Shown: positions 58,386 through 64,000 of the stretch, piece after piece
Numbering within the stretch: position 1 is the first letter of the stretch
Layout: the number at the start of each line of letters is the position of its first letter
Assembly (NCBI RefSeq): GCF_007828215.1
Contig: NZ_VIUE01000007.1
Span: 144,758 to 208,757 of the forward strand
Reading direction: 5' to 3'
Source of the DNA: Pseudomonas sp. SJZ074
Lineage (GTDB): Bacteria > Pseudomonadota > Gammaproteobacteria > Pseudomonadales > Pseudomonadaceae
Length of the DNA stretch: 64,000 bases
Position numbers and translations under genes: made by a program
Notes under the pieces: generated by a model
The model's database searches: none
Told to the model about the DNA's origin: nothing
The model's input: only the letters and a program-made list of their open reading frames with translations

Positions 58386-59095
58386 GCAAGACTTCCAGCC
58401 AGCCGCTGGTGGTCGAACCACAAGCCTCGCGCACCTTCGCCGAAGCCAGCCCGGTGGTCGCGGGTTATTTTACGGTTTCGTTTGTGTTCGGTCTGATGGC
58501 GGTCAACGCCGGGTTGCCCTTGTGGCTGCCGGTAGCGATGTGCCTGTTCGTCTACGCGGGTGCGTCGCAGTTCGCGGCGTTGGCGCTGATTTCCAGCGGG
58601 GCGTCGCTGACCACCATCGTGCTTACTACATTCCTGATCAATGCGCGACACATGCTGATGTCGGTCTACATGGCCAAGGCCTTGCGTACATTGGGGCTCA
58701 GTCGCTTTGAGCGCTGGTGCTATGCATCCGGGCTTACGGACGAGTCGTTCGCTTTTCACAGCGTCAAGCTGGGCAGCGGGGCGCCGGTGAGTGTGCGCTA
58801 TCTGATCGGCTTCAACCTGTTCTGCCATACCTCGTGGGTGCTCGGCGGCTTGTTGGGCGCCGTGTGCGCGCAATATGCCGCGCACCTGATCAAGTACCAG
58901 CTCGACTATGCCTTGACCGCGATGATGCTCTACGTGCTGGTTTCGCTGTGCAATACCCGTAACAAGCTGATCGCAGCCCTGGCGGCCGTCGTCTGCATGG
59001 GCGTGTTAAGCCTGTTGGGCACTTCGCCATTCAACGTCTTTATCGCCACGTTCGTTGGCTGCGGAGTGGGCGTATGCCTGACCAAACGTTCCTGA
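58382..59095 (+). CDS. azlC: AzlC-type amino acid exporter, large subunit
   Basis: This 237-residue membrane protein of the LIV-E family has five to six hydrophobic segments. The family start GYFTVSFVFGLMAVNAGLPL and the loop TTFLINARHMLMSVYMAKAL near residue 85 are recognisable. AzlC with AzlD exports branched-chain amino acids or analogues. It overlaps the GNAT gene by four bases and azlD by 22 bases. Confidence 0.88.
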   Translation: MSKTSSQPLVVEPQASRTFAEASPVVAGYFTVSFVFGLMAVNAGLPLWLPVAMCLFVYAGASQFAALALISSGASLTTIVLTTFLINARHMLMSVYMAKALRTLGLSRFERWCYASGLTDESFAFHSVKLGSGAPVSVRYLIGFNLFCHTSWVLGGLLGAVCAQYAAHLIKYQLDYALTAMMLYVLVSLCNTRNKLIAALAAVVCMGVLSLLGTSPFNVFIATFVGCGVGVCLTKRS

Positions 59096-59391
59096 TCCTG
59101 GTGGTGGTCCTGATGATGGCCGTAACCTTCCTGCCCCGTGCCTTGCCGTTGCAGGTCAACACGGAACACTGGCCGCCTTTCATTGCCCGCGCTCTGGAAT
59201 ACCTGCCGGTGGCGATCGTCGCTGCCATCAGCCTTACCCCCTTGTTGATCAAGGATCAGCAGATACAGCTTGACCGCCCGGAGTTCTACGCCGCAATTCC
59301 GACGCTGTTATGTGCGTATTTCAGCCGTAACCTGTTTCTCAGTGTGGCGGTGGGTACGGCGGCGTATATCGCGCTCGGTTCGTTCCTGTAG
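59074..59391 (+). CDS. azlD: AzlD-type amino acid exporter, small subunit
   Basis: This 105-residue membrane protein has four hydrophobic segments (PDQTFLILVVVLMMAVTFLP, ALEYLPVAIVAAISLTPLLI and others). It is the obligate partner of AzlC in BrnFE-like exporters. Its last 28 codons overlap the 3' end of the convergent LysR gene (59308-59391). Confidence 0.87.
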   Translation: MPDQTFLILVVVLMMAVTFLPRALPLQVNTEHWPPFIARALEYLPVAIVAAISLTPLLIKDQQIQLDRPEFYAAIPTLLCAYFSRNLFLSVAVGTAAYIALGSFL

Positions 59392-60234
59392 TGCCAGGTC
59401 CACCACGTCGTGCAGCGCTTCGCCGGACAATTCGGGATTGTTCACTACCAGGCGTACCTCGAGAGAGTCCTCGAAGTCTGGGAAAATCGTCAGGCCGTTG
59501 CGCAGTGCCGCATCCCGGGACACCAGCCCCAGGCCATCGAGTTGGGTGATCAACGACAACGTCAGCGTTTCGCTGCAGGAATACACCATCCGCTGACTCG
59601 AACCGTACTCTCTCAGACCTGCATCGAGAAAACGGAGGAAGCTGTGGGAGTACGGACACTCTTCTGCGGGGCGTACCTGAAACCTGTCTCCGAGCAAACC
59701 GAGGGAATCGCCCTCATTGCCGCAATGGGCGCCCACCACCCGCACCTGCACATCAGGCATCGCGATGCTGGAAAAGCCGCTCTGCTGCGCCCCGATCAGG
59801 ATGGCCAGGTCAAAGCCTTCGTTCTTGAGTTTACTCAGGTTCTCCATTGATTCGGCGTAACTGAATTCCAGCTGATACTGGGGGAAAACGGCTATCAACC
59901 GATCGATCATCCGCCGGTTGAATTCCGCCGGCAGAGTGGTATTGAGCGCCATCTTCAGCGTGCGCTGCCGGGGCTTTTTGAGCGCCATGACTTTTTCTTC
60001 GAGCTGCCGTGTGGCCACCAGCACCTGATCCATGAAAGGGGTCAGTTCCGAGCCTTGGCTCGTCAACGTCAGGCCCTTGTTCGAACGCCTGAACAACCGG
60101 AAGCCGAATTGCTCCTCGACCTTGTTCAACTGCGCCGCCAATGCCTGCACCGTGAGACACGAATGTTCCGCCGCCGCCGACAACGAGCCGGTCTGCACGA
60201 TGCGCATGAGGTTGCGTAGGGTTCTGCTATCCAT
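59308..60234 (-). CDS. LysR-family transcriptional regulator
   Basis: This 308-residue regulator starts MDSRTLRNLMRIVQTGSLSA with a helix-turn-helix near residues 20-40 (AAEHSCLTVQALAAQLNKVE). The effector domain follows from about 92. The last 25 residues (ERTERDIRRRTHRHTEKQVT and a short end) are strongly basic, unlike LysR tails, and are encoded in the overlap with azlD. Gene order suggests it controls the dioxygenase-GNAT-AzlCD unit, although it is convergent rather than divergent to it. Confidence 0.9.
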   Translation of the reverse strand: MDSRTLRNLMRIVQTGSLSAAAEHSCLTVQALAAQLNKVEEQFGFRLFRRSNKGLTLTSQGSELTPFMDQVLVATRQLEEKVMALKKPRQRTLKMALNTTLPAEFNRRMIDRLIAVFPQYQLEFSYAESMENLSKLKNEGFDLAILIGAQQSGFSSIAMPDVQVRVVGAHCGNEGDSLGLLGDRFQVRPAEECPYSHSFLRFLDAGLREYGSSQRMVYSCSETLTLSLITQLDGLGLVSRDAALRNGLTIFPDFEDSLEVRLVVNNPELSGEALHDVVDLALQERTERDIRRRTHRHTEKQVTAEIRT

Positions 60235-60585
60235 GAGGTAATGCCCTCTGCTTAAGTGGGCTCGCTATTGTTGTGCACCTGGCCCGGGTCAGGCTGTGCG
60301 TGTGGCTATCATCGTGCAGCTTGCCACGGTTGTCGCGGTTTTGTGGTGAAAAGCTCTGGTAGGTGCTGGTTGGAGCTTATGTGGGATTCTGTTTTTTTGC
60401 TGGTTTGGCGGGTGTTGGCTTGTGTAATTCTTTTTGTCAGGGCTGATGCCAGACGGATAAGTGACAAAATCTGATGGACCCGGACTTGATCTCAGCTTTG
60501 ATAATTCATTTTCGAATTAAAACTTAATTTATATCCGTATGTGTATTATCCTCTACACATCACCCGCACAAGGAGCCCAGATCCC
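60235..60585. other. Intergenic region before the Xre-RES module
   Basis: This 351-base gap between the divergent LysR and Xre genes turns AT-rich in its last 100 bases. There AATTC-N6-GAATT (near 60504-60519) forms an inverted repeat that could be an operator for the Xre antitoxin. A GTATTATCC close to 60543 may be a -10 region but no clear -35 matches. No gene is convincing in it. Confidence 0.45.
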
Positions 60586-60993
60586 ATGGCTACTTCCTCC
60601 ATCACCCTCAACGCACAGCAACTGGATTCCCCGGACGCGGGTCGAATCGCCTTGAAGTTCTTCTTCAACCTCATGGAGTTGTGGGGCTGCAGCGTCGAGC
60701 AACAGCGCACGTTATTGGGTAAGGTGGGGAACACCACCTTCTACAAGTACAAACAATTACCCTCCAACATCAGGTTGCCTCGCGACACGCTTGAGCGCAT
60801 CTCCTACCTCATGGGCATTCACAAGGCGCTGAGCATCATCTTCAGCAACAGCCGGGACCGGGCCTATCAATGGGTCAGCAGCCCCAACACCGCTGCGCCG
60901 TTCAACGGCCAATCGGCGCTGTCCTACATGCTGGCCGGGCGGGTAGTGGATATCGCCGATGTTAGGCGCTATCTCGACGGAGTACGCGGCTGA
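60586..60993 (+). CDS. Xre/MbcA/ParS-type antitoxin of a RES toxin
   Basis: This 135-residue protein has an N-terminal helical DNA-binding region (about residues 15-75, LKFFFNLMELWGCSVEQQRT followed by RLPRDTLERISYLMGIHKAL) and a C-terminal toxin-binding domain of the DUF2384 type (AFNGQSALSYMLAG-like: here APFNGQSALSYMLAGRVVDI near 110). It neutralises the RES toxin and usually represses its own promoter. ATG 60586 follows AAGGAG. Its stop overlaps the toxin start (TGATG). Confidence 0.88.
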   Translation: MATSSITLNAQQLDSPDAGRIALKFFFNLMELWGCSVEQQRTLLGKVGNTTFYKYKQLPSNIRLPRDTLERISYLMGIHKALSIIFSNSRDRAYQWVSSPNTAAPFNGQSALSYMLAGRVVDIADVRRYLDGVRG

Positions 60994-61670
60994 TGACGCC
61001 ACCTCTGACGGACCCGCAATGGAAGCGTGCCTATCGGATCGTCAACAGCAGCTTCCCGCCGATCACGCTGTTCGAAGATGTACTCGATCCCGAGGATCTG
61101 CCCACGGCCTATGCCCTGGAAGCGCTGACCAATGATCGATTGATGGAAGAGGCCGGGGTGCTGTCACGGGTACGCCCCGAAGATCGGGTTTCCGGACCTG
61201 GATCTTCGCCGGTGATGGCGGCGTTCACGCATATCGGCAAAAGCAGCCGTTTCAGCGACGGTACCTTTGGCGTCTACTATGCCGCCAGCAGCCAGGAAGC
61301 CGCTATCGCCGAAACCTGCTATCACCAGGCGCGCTTTCTCGGAGCGACCAACGAGCCGGACCTGGAGTTGACCATGCGCACCTACGTCAACCAAGTCATC
61401 AAGCCCTTGCACGACATCCGCCACGATTATCCCCACCTCCACGACCCGGACCCCACTGCCTATGGCCCGTCCCAGGTATTCGCCCGGCAACTGCGTGAAA
61501 CATTGTCCTGGGGCCTGCTCTATAACAGCGTCCGCCTGCCTGGTCACGAATGCGTCGCCGCATTTCGCCCGCCGGCGGTTTCGATTCCGGTGCAGGGCAA
61601 GCATATCCGGTATGTCTGGAGTGCCCAGAAGCGGGAGATTTCGTTTGTGTTCGAGGTGAGTCAGGTGTGA
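60993..61670 (+). CDS. RES-domain toxin
   Basis: This 225-residue protein carries the RES domain, which in P. putida and mycobacteria degrades NAD+. The family residues are seen in KSSRFSDGTFGVYYAASSQE (R and the GxYxA element) near 90-108, followed by AIAETCYHQA with the conserved glutamate, and a serine in the final third. The toxin is full length. ATG shares one base with the antitoxin stop, so balanced translation is likely. Confidence 0.88.
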   Translation: MTPPLTDPQWKRAYRIVNSSFPPITLFEDVLDPEDLPTAYALEALTNDRLMEEAGVLSRVRPEDRVSGPGSSPVMAAFTHIGKSSRFSDGTFGVYYAASSQEAAIAETCYHQARFLGATNEPDLELTMRTYVNQVIKPLHDIRHDYPHLHDPDPTAYGPSQVFARQLRETLSWGLLYNSVRLPGHECVAAFRPPAVSIPVQGKHIRYVWSAQKREISFVFEVSQV

Positions 61671-61701
61671 TTCGGAAACAAAAAATCGAACAGAAGTGGC
61701 T

Positions 61702-61791
61702 TTGTGGCGAGGGAGCTTGCTCCCGCTGGGCTGCCTAGCGACCCCAAATGAGCGTTGCGCACCCAGGCGGGAACCAGCTCCCTCGCCACAA
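61702..61791. repeat. REP pair (inverted), GTGGCGAGGGAGC type
   Basis: TTGTGGCGAGGGAGCTTGCT is mirrored by AGCTCCCTCGCCACAAA, with GCTCCCGCTGGG and CCAGGCGGGAACC as inner arms. It separates the convergent RES and chemoreceptor genes. Confidence 0.88.
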
Positions 61792-61800
61792 AAAGAGAAC

Positions 61801-63408
61801 TTAGATCTTGAACTGCTGCACCGAAGACTGCATCGACCCCGCCGCAGTGTTCAATTGATTGGCCGTTTGCTGCAGATGGTGAATCGAGAGGGTGTTTTCC
61901 CGTGACTGGGCAGCAATCGCCTCCACCCGCTGAGCCATCTCATCACTGGCCTTCGATTGTTCGGCAATCGTCTGGGATATCTCCTCGACCACTTCGGCGG
62001 CATGACGGGCGCCAGTACGGATTTCGCTAATGGACACCCCGGCCTGCTGGGCCAGGTTCACCCCTTCATCCACGCGACTGACGCAAGCCTGCATGTTGGA
62101 AACGGCATCCCGGGCGCTGGTCTGGATGCGTTCGATCATCGCGGTGATTTCCTGGGTGGACTGGGTGGTACGCGCTGCCAGGTTACGCACTTCATCAGCG
62201 ACCACGGCAAAGCCCCGACCTGCCTCCCCGGCGCGAGCGGCCTCGATGGCGGCGTTGAGCGCCAGCAGGTTGGTTTGCTCGGCGATGCTCTTGATCACCT
62301 GGATGATGGAATGAATGTCTTCGGACGAAGCGTCCAGCGCCGTGATCTTGGTTGAGGACTGGTTGACCACCTCGGCGATGCGGCTCATGCCTTCCACCAC
62401 TCCAAGAATCACTTGCCCGCCACTGCTCGCCAGTTGTTCCGACTGCGCCGAAATCGTCCGCGCGCTGTCGGCGTGCTGGTGGATCTGGCTGATGTTCGCC
62501 ATCATCTGCTCCATGCTCGCCGCCATGCTGGTCGCGCTCTGGGCCTGTTGATCGGCGCTGGAGACAATCTGCCTGGCAGTGTCGCCCAAGGTACGGGAAG
62601 TGCCGTGCAATTCGTCGCTCTGACTGCGGATCGTGGCAATCATCTGCCGCAGATTGGCTTGCATCTGTTCGATGACGCCCTGCAATTGCCCCAGTTCATC
62701 CTTGCCGTGCGCCCCCATGGACCGTTGCAGATCGCCTTGGGAAATCGCCTGGGTATTGAGGATGATTCTGTTCAACGGTGTGAGCACCGCTTTGAGCAGG
62801 CTCCAGGACGACAGTATCAATGCCACACAGGTGGCCAGTAATGTCACGACCAACCAGCGTCCCGAAGATCGGATGCTGTCATCCTGGTTCTCGCGAGAAG
62901 CCTGGGCCTGGTTCTCGATCAGCTCGCTTACGGCTTCATTGCGCTCCTCCAGCGCCGAAAACGCTGCATTGAACTCAGTTCGCAGCGCTTGTATATCCTT
63001 GGCACCCCCCAGCACCTTGCCGATCACCTGCTTGGCTTTATCGATATAGGTGTCGGCCTGTGGTTTCAATTCGACGATGGCTTTGGCGACTGTTTCCGGC
63101 AACCTTGCCTCGGCGTTCTCGGCAATCACCTTGCGCATCCGCTGCGAATGCTCGTCAAACGCCTCCTGCACCTCCTTGGCCTCCTGAGCGTCACCGGGCG
63201 TTGCCACCAGCGCAGCCAAGACATCGGCACGAATGGCATCGTGCATCATGTCCGCCTCCATGTGCTTGCGCATGGCGGAAATGCTGGTCTCGTTCTCCAC
63301 CAGGGACTCGGTCATGGAGTGATAGCCCCACAACCCGATACCGCCTAGTAGAAGAGCAAAGAAAAGGCTGACCAACCCCGAAGCTATGATCTTGGTGCGG
63401 ATCTTCAT
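61801..63408 (-). CDS. Methyl-accepting chemotaxis protein
   Basis: This 535-residue chemoreceptor has a first membrane helix near residues 10-28, a periplasmic four-helix-bundle domain of about 155 residues, a second helix near 188-208, a HAMP domain and a signalling domain. The conserved hairpin tip is [20 protein letters not shown] with [10 protein letters not shown] following, near residues 380-405. The 36-heptad-type cytoplasmic length and absence of a CheR-binding pentapeptide (end SSVQQFKI) are seen. The ligand is unknown; 4HB domains often bind organic acids or amino acids. Confidence 0.92.
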   Translation of the reverse strand: MKIRTKIIASGLVSLFFALLLGGIGLWGYHSMTESLVENETSISAMRKHMEADMMHDAIRADVLAALVATPGDAQEAKEVQEAFDEHSQRMRKVIAENAEARLPETVAKAIVELKPQADTYIDKAKQVIGKVLGGAKDIQALRTEFNAAFSALEERNEAVSELIENQAQASRENQDDSIRSSGRWLVVTLLATCVALILSSWSLLKAVLTPLNRIILNTQAISQGDLQRSMGAHGKDELGQLQGVIEQMQANLRQMIATIRSQSDELHGTSRTLGDTARQIVSSADQQAQSATSMAASMEQMMANISQIHQHADSARTISAQSEQLASSGGQVILGVVEGMSRIAEVVNQSSTKITALDASSEDIHSIIQVIKSIAEQTNLLALNAAIEAARAGEAGRGFAVVADEVRNLAARTTQSTQEITAMIERIQTSARDAVSNMQACVSRVDEGVNLAQQAGVSISEIRTGARHAAEVVEEISQTIAEQSKASDEMAQRVEAIAAQSRENTLSIHHLQQTANQLNTAAGSMQSSVQQFKI

Positions 63409-63538
63409 TGTCGATTGCTCCTGGAGCGGGGATTTCTGGGCAAGTGTAGTTGAGCGCCAGCGGAGCCTCGTGATTGGGGCGTGCTGTTATCCAGGGGTAT
63501 CGGCGGGGGGAATAATTAGATGAATGCACCACAACCTC

Positions 63539-63580
63539 TGTGGCGAGGGAGCTTGCTCCCGCTGGGGTGCGGAGCAGCCC
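63539..63580. repeat. Single REP unit adjoining the IS element
   Basis: TGTGGCGAGGGAGCTTGCTC continues as CCGCTGGGGTGCGGAGCAGCCC, the full REP unit seen as one half of the pair at 61702. The mirrored partner is missing; the IS end begins right after it. Confidence 0.8.
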
Positions 63581-63645
63581 TGAACTGGCTTAATGATCCC
63601 GGACACCTCTTAAGGGCGATATGATTCGCCCCATCAGGAGGATCC

Positions 63646-63927
63646 ATGCAAGAGCGAAAGACCTACACCCGCGAGTTCAAGCAACGTGCTGCAAGCATGG
63701 TTCTTGATGATAACTGCTCAGTTCCTGACGTCTGTGCGTCAATGGACGTTGGCCCTACGGCTCTGCGCCGCTGGGTAGATCAGGTTCGCAAAGAGCGTGA
63801 AAAACGGCAGCCAGTGGCAGGCACCAAGGCAATCAGCGACGAACAGCGAGAGCTTCAACAACTGCGAGCCAAGATTAAACGCCTGGAGACTGAGGCTGAA
63901 ATCTTAAAAAGGCTACGGCTCTCTTGA
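63646..63927 (+). CDS. IS3-family transposase OrfA
   Basis: This 93-residue DNA-binding subunit starts MQERKTYTREFKQRAASMVL and has a helix-turn-helix (SVPDVCASMDVGPTALRRWV near residues 25-44) followed by a leucine zipper (LQQLRAKIKRLETEAEILKR). A GGAGGA site precedes the ATG. At 63905-63911 an A5-G run suits the programmed -1 frameshift that normally makes the OrfAB transposase. Confidence 0.9.
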   Translation: MQERKTYTREFKQRAASMVLDDNCSVPDVCASMDVGPTALRRWVDQVRKEREKRQPVAGTKAISDEQRELQQLRAKIKRLETEAEILKRLRLS

Positions 63928-64000
63928 TGTCGGATCCCGATCGTTTTTCCTGATCGAGGAGCTGAGGGAGTCGAGCACATATCCGACCAGACTGCTTTGC
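63927..64000 (+). pseudogene. IS3-family transposase OrfB, 5' part, apparently frameshifted
   Basis: In the -1 frame orfB opens as KKATALLMSDPDRFS and then meets TGA at 63951-63953. The expected continuation LIEELRESSTYPTRLLC is present in the other frame from 63950. A single missing base near 63948-63951 would explain this. The rest of orfB lies outside the window. Confidence 0.6.

Larger units (their letters stand above)
63581..64000 (+). mobile_element. IS3-family insertion sequence (left part)
   Basis: The element probably starts with TGAACTGGCTTAATGATCCC, an IS3-type end beginning TGA, directly behind a REP unit. It contains orfA and the first bases of orfB and continues beyond the window. 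The orfB start is disrupted, so this copy may be inactive. Confidence 0.75.

Noticed and set aside
60256..60474. A 72-codon cysteine- and tryptophan-rich frame before the Xre gene
   Set aside because: It has no ribosome binding site and a composition expected of non-coding DNA.

Overview
The window is about 62 % GC chromosomal DNA from a Pseudomonas of the P. fluorescens complex. The assignment rests on three things: recognisable Pseudomonas gene families throughout, two families of Pseudomonas REP palindromes between genes, and a central block (about 17.7-48.7 kb) whose order, as far as I remember it, follows the PA5161-PA5203 region of P. aeruginosa PAO1. I saw no rRNA, tRNA, CRISPR array or prophage.

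Region 1 (1-17.5 kb) is rich in sulfur scavenging. It has an organosulfur oxidation cluster (FMN-dependent monooxygenase plus two tandem SfnB-type flavoproteins), a cystine ABC transporter (tcyJLN), D-cysteine desulfhydrase (dcyD) and a complete taurine operon (tauABCD). An Ig-like two-repeat protein of unknown role, a BCCT choline transporter (betT) behind a BetI-like palindrome, an SDR with a divergent LysR, and a YghZ-type aldo/keto reductase sit between them.

Region 2 (17.7-48.7 kb) is mostly core genome: gshA, a hotdog thioesterase, tex, ompR-envZ (amgRS-like), rimB-rimK, hslR, hslO and pckA. A small accessory pocket follows (a HipA C-terminal remnant, a small unknown protein, a lipoprotein and a lipidated subtilisin-like protease). 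Then come a 3-hydroxyacyl-CoA dehydrogenase with a thioesterase, a glycine-zipper protein, an fdhF-like oxidoreductase with fdhD and a LysR, a BON-LysM protein, yrfG, nudE-cysQ, a YiiD-type thioesterase, dctB-dctD, and the dTDP-rhamnose operon rmlBACD. A 166-bp palindromic MITE-like element lies between rmlD and dctB and overlaps the rmlD stop codon.

Region 3 (48.9-61.7 kb) holds a 970-residue kinase-like/aminotransferase fusion next to aguB-aguA (agmatine to putrescine), a DsbA-like protein and an OprD-family porin. It also has a compact cassette of 2-oxoglutarate dioxygenase, GNAT acetyltransferase and AzlC-AzlD exporter with a convergent LysR, which I consider the best candidate for an undescribed system. 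A Xre-RES toxin-antitoxin pair closes the region.

Region 4 (61.7 kb to the end) has a methyl-accepting chemotaxis protein and the left part of an IS3-family element. That element abuts a REP unit and its orfB seems to be frameshifted.
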